Shown in pieces: positions 8,239 to 18,738 of a DNA stretch of 64,000 bases. Origin of the DNA: Rubricella aquisinus (lineage in GTDB: Bacteria > Pseudomonadota > Alphaproteobacteria > Rhodobacterales > Rhodobacteraceae); NCBI RefSeq assembly GCF_014199445.1, contig NZ_JACIJS010000007.1, forward strand, positions 124,001 through 188,000. The letters run 5' to 3'. The position numbers and the translations under genes are program-made. Every line of letters begins with the position of its first letter. Position 1 is the stretch's first letter. A model generated the notes under the pieces. It was not told the DNA's origin. It searched no databases and worked only from the letters and a program-made list of their open reading frames with translations.

Positions 8239-8527
8239 ACGGGGGTGGTGATTACCGATCCGCTGCTGGGGGCGCAAGGGGATTCGCGCGCGAGCGAGGG
8301 GCTAAGGCCCGCCATGTCACTGAATGCCGCGATTTCCTGCGTCTTTTCGCTGTTTTATGCCCAGCGTGGGGCTTGCAAACCGGTGCGTTTCGGGCGATAT
8401 GAGCGGCCTAGTCGGCAGGCTTTCGGGTTTGCTGGCATAAATGCTGTCCGAGGCGCGGGGACAATCCCGCACAACACCGCTCATAGGCGGGGCCACAGGA
8501 CGCGGCAGATAAGAAAGGATCACGCGG

Positions 8528-8842
8528 ATGTTCGCGGTAATCAAAACTGGTGGCAAACAGTATAAAGTCGCCAAAGATAGTATCGTCACGATCGAGAAGC
8601 TCGTTGCAGAAGCGGGCGACACAGTGGAATTTGGTGAAGTTCTGATGATCGGCGGCGAAACCGTCACCATCGGCGCACCGACCGTTGCAGGCGCTGTCGT
8701 GAAGGCAGAAGTGCTTGAGCAGACGCGCGGGGAGAAAGTGATCTCCTTCAAGAAGCGTCGCCGGAAGCACTCCTCCCAGCGTCGTCGCGGTCATCGGCAG
8801 CATCTGACGGTGGTCAAAGTCACCGACATCGTCGCAAAGTAA
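8528..8842 (+). CDS. rplU: 50S ribosomal protein L21
   Basis: Large-subunit protein L21, 104 residues, binding 23S rRNA. The N-terminus [14 protein letters not shown] and the [17 protein letters not shown] basic segment are diagnostic. It is preceded by AAGGAT and followed 12 bp later by rpmA, the universal rplU-rpmA pair. The 289 bp upstream, back to the tRNA-Ser gene, hold no convincing ORF and presumably contain the operon promoter. Confidence 0.98.
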   Translation: MFAVIKTGGKQYKVAKDSIVTIEKLVAEAGDTVEFGEVLMIGGETVTIGAPTVAGAVVKAEVLEQTRGEKVISFKKRRRKHSSQRRRGHRQHLTVVKVTDIVAK

Positions 8843-8854
8843 GGAGCGGATAGC

Positions 8855-9124
8855 ATGGCACATAAAAAAGCAGGCGGTTCGTCCCGTAACGGTCGCGACA
8901 GCGCGGGCCGTCGTCTTGGCATCAAGAAGTTCGGCGGCGAAGCCGTGATCCCCGGCAACATCATCGCACGCCAGCGTGGCACCAAGTGGTGGCCCGGCGC
9001 GGGCGTCGGCATGGGCAAGGATCACACCATCTTCGCCGTGGAAGAGGGCGCAGTGAAGTTCCACAAGGGCCTCAAGGGCCGCACGTTCATTTCCGTGCTC
9101 CCAGTGGCAGAGGCGGCAGAGTAA
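8855..9124 (+). CDS. rpmA: 50S ribosomal protein L27
   Basis: Large-subunit protein L27, 89 residues, whose N-terminal tail reaches the peptidyl transferase centre. The N-terminus [20 protein letters not shown] and the [20 protein letters not shown] segment are typical. It follows rplU with a good Shine-Dalgarno (AAGGAG). There is no N-terminal extension of the kind processed in Firmicutes. An intrinsic terminator follows within 30 bp. Confidence 0.98.
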   Translation: MAHKKAGGSSRNGRDSAGRRLGIKKFGGEAVIPGNIIARQRGTKWWPGAGVGMGKDHTIFAVEEGAVKFHKGLKGRTFISVLPVAEAAE

Positions 9125-9151
9125 CCACCGGCCACCCGGACAAGAAATTAG

Positions 9152-9186
9152 GGGGATCGGTGCAAACCGGTCCCCTTTTCATTTTT
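9152..9186 (+). terminator. Intrinsic terminator after rpmA
   Basis: A 10-bp stem (GGGGATCGGT and ACCGGTCCCC, one G-U pair), GCAA loop, and tail TTTTCATTTTT. It closes the rplU-rpmA transcript and separates it, at least partly, from the downstream GNAT-obgE-proBA run. Confidence 0.9.
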
Positions 9187-9219
9187 CGGCCCCCTTTGGC
9201 AGGGGCGATGAGGCACAAC

Positions 9220-11899
<2,680 letters not shown>

Positions 11900-11911
11900 G
11901 GGAGAGCCGCG

Positions 11912-13174
11912 ATGGACATGATGAACATCCCCGCCGTGATGGAAGAGATCGGCAAAAAGGCCCGCGCGGCCACCGCTGCCCTTGCCACGGCCCCAGCGGA
12001 TGCGAAAACCCGCGCGCTCCATGCCGCCGCTGATGCAGTGATCGCGCGCTGCGATGACATCATCGCGGCCAACGCAAAGGATATGGCGTTCGGTGCGGAA
12101 AAGGGGCTGAGTGCGGCGATGATGGATCGCCTGATGCTCGATAAAGCGCGGATCGAGGGGATCGCGGCGGGCCTGCGCGCGGTCGCGGATCAGACGGACC
12201 CGGTGGGCGATGTGATCGCGGAATGGACCGTGCCTTCGGGCCTTCGCATCCGCCGGGTGCGCACGCCCTTGGGCGTAATCGGCGTGATCTATGAAAGCCG
12301 CCCTAACGTGACGGCGGATGCGGGTGCTCTGTGCCTCAAAGCCGGGAATGCGGTGATCCTGCGCGGCGGGTCGGAGAGTTTCCATTCCTCTCGTGCGCTC
12401 CACGCCTGCCTTGTCGAAGGGTTGCAAAGCGTCGGCCTGCCCGAGGACGCGGTTCAGATCGTACCGACCCGCGATCGCGCCGCGGTGGGGGAGATGCTGA
12501 CCATGACCGACCATATCGACGTCATCGTGCCGCGTGGGGGCAAGGGGCTGGTGGGCCGCGTGCAATCGGAGGCGCGCGTGCCGGTATTCGCCCATCTCGA
12601 AGGGATCTGCCACGTCTATGTCGATGCCGCAGCCGATCTGGAAAAGGCCTGCGCTGTCGTGCTGAACGCCAAGACGCGGCGCACGGGCATTTGCGGCTCT
12701 GCCGAATGTCTGCTGATTGATCGCGCGTTCTATGACGCCCATGGTGCGCCGATGGTGCAGGATTTGCTGGATGCGGGTGTTGACGTGCGGGGCGATGCGA
12801 CACTGCAATCCATCGCCGGCGTCACGCCTGCCACGGATGCGGATTGGGGCACGGAGTTTCTGGATATGATCATCGCGGCGCGGGTCGTCGATGGGGTGGA
12901 GGATGCGATCGCGCATATCCGCACCTATGGCTCCAACCACACCGACGCTATCCTGACGGAGGATGACGCGACCGCCGCGCTGTTCTTTGCCCGGCTCGAC
13001 AGTGCGATCCTGATGCGCAACGCCTCTACCCAATTTGCCGATGGCGGGGAGTTCGGCATGGGGGCCGAGATCGGCATCGCCACCGGTAAAATGCACGCCC
13101 GTGGCCCGGTGGGGGCGGAGCAGTTGACCAGCTTCAAATACCTCGTCGAAGGGGACGGCACGATCCGGCCATGA
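11912..13174 (+). CDS. proA: Gamma-glutamyl phosphate reductase
   Basis: Second enzyme of proline biosynthesis, an NADPH-dependent reductase of the aldehyde dehydrogenase superfamily, 420 residues. It carries the catalytic Cys in [15 protein letters not shown] and the family segments [14 protein letters not shown] and [10 protein letters not shown]. Start ATG 11912 follows GGGAGAG. The stop overlaps rsgA by 4 bp (ATGA). Confidence 0.97.
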   Translation: MDMMNIPAVMEEIGKKARAATAALATAPADAKTRALHAAADAVIARCDDIIAANAKDMAFGAEKGLSAAMMDRLMLDKARIEGIAAGLRAVADQTDPVGDVIAEWTVPSGLRIRRVRTPLGVIGVIYESRPNVTADAGALCLKAGNAVILRGGSESFHSSRALHACLVEGLQSVGLPEDAVQIVPTRDRAAVGEMLTMTDHIDVIVPRGGKGLVGRVQSEARVPVFAHLEGICHVYVDAAADLEKACAVVLNAKTRRTGICGSAECLLIDRAFYDAHGAPMVQDLLDAGVDVRGDATLQSIAGVTPATDADWGTEFLDMIIAARVVDGVEDAIAHIRTYGSNHTDAILTEDDATAALFFARLDSAILMRNASTQFADGGEFGMGAEIGIATGKMHARGPVGAEQLTSFKYLVEGDGTIRP

Positions 13175-14175
13175 CGCTCGCGGCACTCGGATTTGGCCCC
13201 GATTTCGCGGAACAGGCGGAGGGCGCATCCGTCGCCCGGATCAGCGATGTGCACCGGGATGAGGTGCGCGGGCTGACGGGCTCCGATCAGGTGTCGCTTC
13301 TGTTGCCCAATGGGCTGAAGCTGCGGCAGATCACCGTCGGGGATTGGGTGACGTTCGATCCCGAAAGCGGCCTGATCGCGCGGGTGCTCGACCGGCGCAC
13401 GGTGCTGAAGCGTGGAGCGGCGGGGAACGCCGCGCGCGCGCAACTGATCGCGGCGAACGTGGACACGCTCTTTATCGTAACCTCCTGTAATCACGACTTT
13501 AACCTTGCCCGGTTGGAGCGGTATCTCGCCCTTGCGCAAAGTGTCGGGACAACCCCGCTGATCCTGCTGACAAAGGCGGATGACCCGGCGGAGCCGCGCA
13601 ATTATCTGGGCGAGGCGCAGGGGCTGTCCCCCTTGGCGGATGCCTTGGCGCTCAATGCCCATGACGCCGATGATCTGGCGCGGCTTGCGCCATGGGTGCA
13701 GCCGGGCATGACAGCCGCTCTTGTTGGGTCATCGGGGGTGGGCAAATCCACGATCTTGAACGGGTTGACTGGGGCCGGGGCGATCACGCAAGGCATCCGC
13801 GAGGATGACAGCCGGGGGCGGCACACCACGACCGCGCGCGCCCTGCGCCAGACGACCCATGGCGGCTGGCTCATCGACACGCCGGGGATGCGGTCGCTCG
13901 CACTGCGCGACACGGGTGACGGGATCGAACAAGTGTTTGCCGATCTGGTGGCGCTGGAACCTGACTGTCATTTTTCCGATTGTACGCACCAGCATGAGCC
14001 GGGATGCGCGATCCTTGCGGCAGTTGACGCCGGGCAGGCGGATGCCGCGCGCGTGGCGCGGTGGCTGAAATTGCGCGCAGAAGACCAGCTTAACACCGCC
14101 ACCGGTTTCTCCGCCCGGCAAAAGCAGAAAGCCGCGGGCCAGCGCCCCGCGCGCAAGAAGAAAAAGAAGCGGTGA
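13171..14175 (+). CDS. rsgA: Ribosome small-subunit-dependent GTPase RsgA
   Basis: Circularly permuted GTPase that assists late 30S maturation, 334 residues. It has an N-terminal OB fold, then permuted G motifs (G4 LLTKADD before G1 [10 protein letters not shown] and G3 [10 protein letters not shown]), and a C-terminal zinc knuckle ([16 protein letters not shown]). RGRHTTT is the switch I region. The C-terminus is a short Lys/Arg-rich tail (ARKKKKKR). Translationally coupled to proA; co-location with proBA seems to be a lineage gene-order feature rather than a shared pathway. Confidence 0.95.
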   Translation: MTLAALGFGPDFAEQAEGASVARISDVHRDEVRGLTGSDQVSLLLPNGLKLRQITVGDWVTFDPESGLIARVLDRRTVLKRGAAGNAARAQLIAANVDTLFIVTSCNHDFNLARLERYLALAQSVGTTPLILLTKADDPAEPRNYLGEAQGLSPLADALALNAHDADDLARLAPWVQPGMTAALVGSSGVGKSTILNGLTGAGAITQGIREDDSRGRHTTTARALRQTTHGGWLIDTPGMRSLALRDTGDGIEQVFADLVALEPDCHFSDCTHQHEPGCAILAAVDAGQADAARVARWLKLRAEDQLNTATGFSARQKQKAAGQRPARKKKKKR

Positions 14176-14206
14176 ATGGCCCCCGTGGCATTACCCGCCA
14201 TTCACC
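14171..14206. terminator. Bidirectional terminator between rsgA and the GH13-like gene
   Basis: A perfect 10-bp inverted repeat (GGTGAATGGC and GCCATTCACC) with a 16-nt loop spans the rsgA stop codon and lies in the 37-bp gap between two convergent genes. It is followed by CTTCGTTT on the plus strand. A rho-independent terminator acting in both directions is likely. Confidence 0.6.
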
Positions 14207-14212
14207 CTTCGT

Positions 14213-16594
14213 TTAGCCCGGCACCTTGTCCGCTGTGCGGGTGAACACCAGCCCTATACTGTCATGCAGCGTAATCGGCCCGCCGACATAGTCGCTGCCG
14301 ATATTGGGCGTGCGTAGGGCGACCTCCCAGCCGAACCCGTCCAGCCCCGGCAGGCCTATGCGCAAGGGGTCAAACTCCCCGGTCGGGCCACCTTCAAGAT
14401 GCATGATGGAATAGACTTGGCCGCCATCCGGCGCGTGGCGCAAGGACGTGAACACCACCCGACCATCAAGCGGCTGCATATAGTCGAACTGATCCCGTGA
14501 TCCGAAATTGTCGCGCAGCCATGGCCGCGCCCGGCGAAACTCGCGCAAGCGCAGCATGTAATCCGTCTGGTTCGGGTCCAGTGTGGTGAAGGAATTGGAC
14601 ACGTTGCAATAGGAATGCATGTCATCCATCCACGCCCGCGCGATCCGTTTCAGCCCGTCCACCGTAAAGGGATGCGGCCCGGCCAAAGGCGGCTCCACCG
14701 CGTTCAACAGCGTCGCGATTTCCTCCAGATTGTAATCGGTGACCTCGACCAAGGCTGGCAGAAATTCGAAGAACCGCGCCAGATCTTCGCGGGTCTCGTA
14801 GCCCAATTCCTTGAGCCGGGCGAAATTGGCAGGCACGGAATAGCTGTATTCATCGACCTGCCATTTGAGGCTGATCGCCTCCTCCGCGACGACCTTGACG
14901 CCGTATTTGTCGTCCTGATTGCGGATAAAGCCCCAGCTTGCCCGCGCGGTCGCGTTCAGGAAGTCCATCGGCACACCGGGCAGGGCGGCATAGGTGAGCA
15001 TCGACACGGCGGGGTTGTCATAGGCTTTGTCGAGGATTTCCATCCGCGTGTCGCCCAGCCGCGTGTTGATGTTGAGCTTTGTGTCGACCTGCGTGCCCCG
15101 GCGCAGGGTGTCGTGGTTCGAGGTGCCTGAAATCCAGTTCGACCCATGGGACAGAATTTCGCGGATACGCCAGTATTTCGACAGCCAGAACGTATAAAGG
15201 AACGGCGTGTTGTGGGCGAAGGTCAGCGGCCCCCACTGGAACACGTCATCGTCTTTCTGCATCTCGATGACGGAGCGGTAGGTGGAGGATAGCTCCCAAT
15301 CCTCCTGCGGCCATGGGCGGCCATCCTCGAACACCATCCATGGGCGGTATGTCAGGCCCGCGACCTCCTGTTCCAGATCGGCCATGGATTGCAGGTACTC
15401 ATCGTCATGGCGCAGGGTTTGGGCTGCGGCATCCCACCATTTGAAATCCTGCGCCCCATCAATCCGCACGCCATCCGCGCCGAAATTGACCTTGCGCCGC
15501 TGCATCTCCAGCAGGATCGCGCGCACAGCCGGGTTGCGGTAGTCAAGGTTCTGGCCGTACATATTCGGCCCGGCAAAGAAATGGCTGTTGAGCGCGCGCA
15601 GGCCCTGATTGTCCGAATGGCCATAGACCACGTCAAACACCACGGTTTTCGGCTTTTCGGGGAAGGTATGAAGCACTTCGATCAGGTCGATCAATTCATC
15701 CGGGCGGCCGGTCTCCAACAACACCGGATTGACCGTCGCCATGCCGGAGATCACCACGTCATAGCCCCAATTCGTCGTGTCGGGCCGCATCAGGGACACG
15801 GTCACACTGTCGCCATCGGGCGTTTCGGTCCAGAAATCCGGCCCTGCCTCATAGACGGTCGTTGGCTCCACCGGCAAAAGCTGCACGCTGTCATAGCCCA
15901 AAAACAACTGGTCCGACGGATCAAGCGGCAGGCCCGCCGTGACCCGCTCGGCAAGGCGTTTGAATTGGCGGGTGAGACTGGCCAGCGTGCCGCCCGCGGT
16001 CGCACTGGGCACATGGACCTGAAGGATATTCGTCGGCGGGCCGAATTTGTGGGGCGCATCCCCCTTTAACGCGTCGAAATAGGCGGCGTCCTTGCGCCCG
16101 GCCTGCATCGCGGCCACGTCGTACAATTCGGCAGGCGCAAAGGCGCCATAGGGCAGGGACATCGCGAGGGGATCAAGGATACGGCGCCATGTGCCTTCGG
16201 CATCGCGCCAGACCAGCGCATAAAAGTCGCCCACCTGATCGCGGGTGCCCGCGCGCATCCCTTCAACCACGGCAAAGCAATGCGCCTCATGGCGCGCGAC
16301 GGGCAGATAGGCCCGCTCAAAGGTCACGTCCTGATGCGCCCGACACAGATCAAGCGTGTCGGGCGCGCGCAGCACCTCAAGGAAGATGTCACCATCCGAC
16401 ACCCCATGATCGAGCAATTCCGGGGTCCAGAACCCGAAGGTCGCCACCCCATCTGAAACCTGCCCGCCGAGTTTGCGGGCAATCTGCATCTCCCCGTCGA
16501 ACCGGGTGGCAGCCGTGTTCATCACATGCTCCGACCATGTGGTCAGGGCAGTCGCTTTGTCCATGTTGGCGGTCAAAAGGGCGGAAAGGGGCAT
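14213..16594 (-). CDS. GH13-like glycosidase, probable glucosylglycerol hydrolase
   Basis: Predicted 793-residue cytoplasmic glycoside hydrolase with no signal peptide. The alpha-amylase-type catalytic set is visible: nucleophile D379 in FGADGVRIDGAQDF, general acid E423 in WMVFEDGRPWP, and the stabiliser H494-D495 in GTSNHDTL. The unusual N-terminal region and length match, from memory, proteins annotated as glucosylglycerol hydrolase (Slr1670-type, glucosylglycerol to glucose plus glycerol) in cyanobacteria and Rhodobacteraceae. That specific assignment is inference; GH13-clan chemistry is firmer. ATG 16594 is preceded by GGAG. It lies 64 bp downstream of pobA on the same strand, at the end of the ROK-deacetylase-EamA-pobA run. 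Confidence 0.65.
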   Translation of the reverse strand: MPLSALLTANMDKATALTTWSEHVMNTAATRFDGEMQIARKLGGQVSDGVATFGFWTPELLDHGVSDGDIFLEVLRAPDTLDLCRAHQDVTFERAYLPVARHEAHCFAVVEGMRAGTRDQVGDFYALVWRDAEGTWRRILDPLAMSLPYGAFAPAELYDVAAMQAGRKDAAYFDALKGDAPHKFGPPTNILQVHVPSATAGGTLASLTRQFKRLAERVTAGLPLDPSDQLFLGYDSVQLLPVEPTTVYEAGPDFWTETPDGDSVTVSLMRPDTTNWGYDVVISGMATVNPVLLETGRPDELIDLIEVLHTFPEKPKTVVFDVVYGHSDNQGLRALNSHFFAGPNMYGQNLDYRNPAVRAILLEMQRRKVNFGADGVRIDGAQDFKWWDAAAQTLRHDDEYLQSMADLEQEVAGLTYRPWMVFEDGRPWPQEDWELSSTYRSVIEMQKDDDVFQWGPLTFAHNTPFLYTFWLSKYWRIREILSHGSNWISGTSNHDTLRRGTQVDTKLNINTRLGDTRMEILDKAYDNPAVSMLTYAALPGVPMDFLNATARASWGFIRNQDDKYGVKVVAEEAISLKWQVDEYSYSVPANFARLKELGYETREDLARFFEFLPALVEVTDYNLEEIATLLNAVEPPLAGPHPFTVDGLKRIARAWMDDMHSYCNVSNSFTTLDPNQTDYMLRLREFRRARPWLRDNFGSRDQFDYMQPLDGRVVFTSLRHAPDGGQVYSIMHLEGGPTGEFDPLRIGLPGLDGFGWEVALRTPNIGSDYVGGPITLHDSIGLVFTRTADKVPG

Positions 16595-16608
16595 GAAGGC
16601 TCCGTTAT

Positions 16609-16620
16609 TCAGTCAACTGA
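16609..16620. promoter_or_regulatory. Dyad TCAGTCAACTGA upstream of the GH13-like gene
   Basis: A near-perfect 12-bp palindrome lies 14 bp upstream of the ATG in the 64-bp gap after pobA. It could be an operator for a dedicated regulator, but no matching regulator is assigned. Confidence 0.25.
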
Positions 16621-16658
16621 TATCGTTTTGTTAACCCTGCAGGCGGCAGGTCGTTCCC

Positions 16659-17828
16659 TCAATAGGGCAGGCCCACATAGTTTTCGGCCATGCTGCGCTG
16701 GGCTGCCGCGTTTTCGCTCAAAAACGCGACTTCGGCTTGCTGCATCCGCAGGTCAAACGGCGTTTGGTCGGGAAACCTGTGCAAGAGCGTGGTGAACCAC
16801 CAGCTAAACCGTTCGGCTTTCCACACACGGGCCAGCGCGTTGTGCGAATATTGCTCCAGCGCATGATCGTCGCCATCGGAATAGCGCGCGATCAGCGCGG
16901 TGGAGAGGTAGTGCACATCCGACGCGGCAAGGTTCAGCCCCTTCGCCCCCGTCGGTGGCACGATATGCGCAGCGTCCCCACACAGAAACAGCCGCCCCCA
17001 GCGCATCGGCTCACACACGAAGGAGCGCAAGGGCGCGATGCTTTTCTCGATCGACGGGCCAGTAACGAGCGATTGGGCAAACGCATCGGGGATCGACGCG
17101 CGCAAGCGGTCCCAGAACCGATCATCGCTCCAATTGTCCACATGATCGGTTACATCGCATTGCACATAATAGCGGCTCAGCCGGTGGGAGCGCATGGAAC
17201 AAAGCGCAAATCCCTGATCCGACCCTGAATAAATCAATTCGTGATGCACGGGCGGTGTTTCTGACAGGATGCCGAGCCAGCCAAACGGATAGACTTTTTC
17301 GAACTCGCGCCGCTTGTCCTGTGGGATGGCCTGTCGGCTTGGCCCATGAAAGCCGTCGCAGCCCGCGATGTAATCGCAGGTGATGGTGATCTCCTGACCT
17401 GCTGCGGTGAGGGTGACGCGCGGCGTGTCACTGTCGATGTCATGGAGCGCCACGTTCTGCGCTTCAAACAGGGTGGGTGCGCCAAGCTGTTCGCGGGCGG
17501 CATAAAGGTCGCGCGTCACCTCCGTCTGGCCATAGACCATGACGGATGTTCCGGTCAGTGCCCGGAAATCGACGCGAAATTCGGTCGCGCCATGGGCAAC
17601 GATGGTGCCCTCATGAGGCAGCCCTTCGGCATGCATTCGGTCGGCCACGCCCGCGCGCTCCAAAAGCTGCACAAGCCCTTGCTCCAATACCCCTGCGCGG
17701 ATGCGGGATAGGACATGCGCCTTGCTTTGTCGCTCAATGATGATGGTGTCGATGCCATGAAGGCCCAGCAATTGCCCCAAGAGCAGCCCCGCCGGACCCC
17801 CGCCGATTATGGCGACCTGTGTGCGCAT
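16659..17828 (-). CDS. pobA: 4-Hydroxybenzoate 3-monooxygenase
   Basis: Flavoprotein hydroxylase converting 4-hydroxybenzoate to protocatechuate with NADPH and oxygen, 389 residues, the normal PobA length. It has the FAD-binding GxGxxG (AIIGGGPAGLLLG) at the N-terminus, RIRAGVLEQG, the DG motif GCDGFHGPSR, and the GD motif LFLCGDAAHIVPPTGAKGLN. ATG 17828 gives the exact family N-terminus (MRTQVAIIGGG). No pobR regulator and no pca genes are visible nearby, so the product must be handled by enzymes encoded elsewhere. Confidence 0.95.
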   Translation of the reverse strand: MRTQVAIIGGGPAGLLLGQLLGLHGIDTIIIERQSKAHVLSRIRAGVLEQGLVQLLERAGVADRMHAEGLPHEGTIVAHGATEFRVDFRALTGTSVMVYGQTEVTRDLYAAREQLGAPTLFEAQNVALHDIDSDTPRVTLTAAGQEITITCDYIAGCDGFHGPSRQAIPQDKRREFEKVYPFGWLGILSETPPVHHELIYSGSDQGFALCSMRSHRLSRYYVQCDVTDHVDNWSDDRFWDRLRASIPDAFAQSLVTGPSIEKSIAPLRSFVCEPMRWGRLFLCGDAAHIVPPTGAKGLNLAASDVHYLSTALIARYSDGDDHALEQYSHNALARVWKAERFSWWFTTLLHRFPDQTPFDLRMQQAEVAFLSENAAAQRSMAENYVGLPY

Positions 17829-17883
17829 ATTCCTGCCTCCCCAAGGCAAGAGAGTGAGCGGATCGCGCGCGCCATGCAAGGGG

Positions 17884-18738
17884 TCAGCGCAGACCCACGC
17901 CATTGCGGCGGCGGCGGATCAGCAGCGTTGCCGCGACGATCACGGCCCCGCCAAGGATCAGGCGCAGCCCCGGTACCTCCCCAAATACCACAAACCCCAC
18001 CGCGCCCGACAGGATCAGCGACAGATAGCCAAGCGGCGCCAACACCCCAGCATCGCCCAACCGGTGCCCGCGCAGAAAACACATCTGCGCTGCTTGCGCG
18101 AACAGGCCCACGCCGATGAACAATGGCCAATGCTCCGCCGGGACAGGCACCCAAGCGAGACCGGCGGGCAGGGCCGTCAGCGTGGCAAGCCCGCCCGTGT
18201 AGCACAGCATCATCACAAGCGGGGACGTGTCGCGCAGTTTGCGCGTGACGATCACGGCACCCGTGCCCGCAATCACCGCGATCGTTGCCGCGAGCAGCCC
18301 CAGCGCATCGCCGCCAAGGGACGGGCCAACTGCAACCGCCGCCCCGATGAGGCCAATCCCACCCGCGAGCCACTGCCGCCGTGCGATGACCTCTCCCAGA
18401 AACCACGCGGCAAGCGCCATCAGCATCAATGGCCGGGTGAAATTGATCACCATATGCAGCGCCAGCGGCAGCCGGGCGACGGCGGCAAATCCCGCCGTCA
18501 GGGCCACAGCGGAAAAGGCAACTCGCGCGGCCTGCCAACCGGGGGCCTCCACCCGACCGATGCCGTGCCGCCAGACGAGCGGCAGCAACAGGATCAGGCC
18601 GACGCTCGCACGCAAGAACACCACCTGCCATGGCGGGTAGTCGGGACCAAGAAATTTGACCAGTGACAGCGCCCAGATGTTGAGCGACATGTCCGCAATG
18701 ATCCAGACCGCCCCCCATCCATTGCTGCGCACGGGCAT
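17884..18738 (-). CDS. EamA/DMT-family transporter
   Basis: Predicted 284-residue inner-membrane protein with about ten transmembrane helices and two EamA repeats, the drug/metabolite transporter fold. Its ATG directly follows the stop codon of the PIG-L deacetylase gene (TAAATG), so the two are almost certainly co-translated. pobA begins 55 bp further on. The transported compound is unknown; position suggests export or import of a metabolite of the adjacent sugar locus. Confidence 0.85.
   Translation of the reverse strand: MPVRSNGWGAVWIIADMSLNIWALSLVKFLGPDYPPWQVVFLRASVGLILLLPLVWRHGIGRVEAPGWQAARVAFSAVALTAGFAAVARLPLALHMVINFTRPLMLMALAAWFLGEVIARRQWLAGGIGLIGAAVAVGPSLGGDALGLLAATIAVIAGTGAVIVTRKLRDTSPLVMMLCYTGGLATLTALPAGLAWVPVPAEHWPLFIGVGLFAQAAQMCFLRGHRLGDAGVLAPLGYLSLILSGAVGFVVFGEVPGLRLILGGAVIVAATLLIRRRRNGVGLR

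Noticed and set aside
8239-8527. Possible riboswitch or small gene upstream of rplU
   Set aside because: No conserved riboswitch core could be recognised and the short open frames lack a ribosome binding site; left as promoter region.
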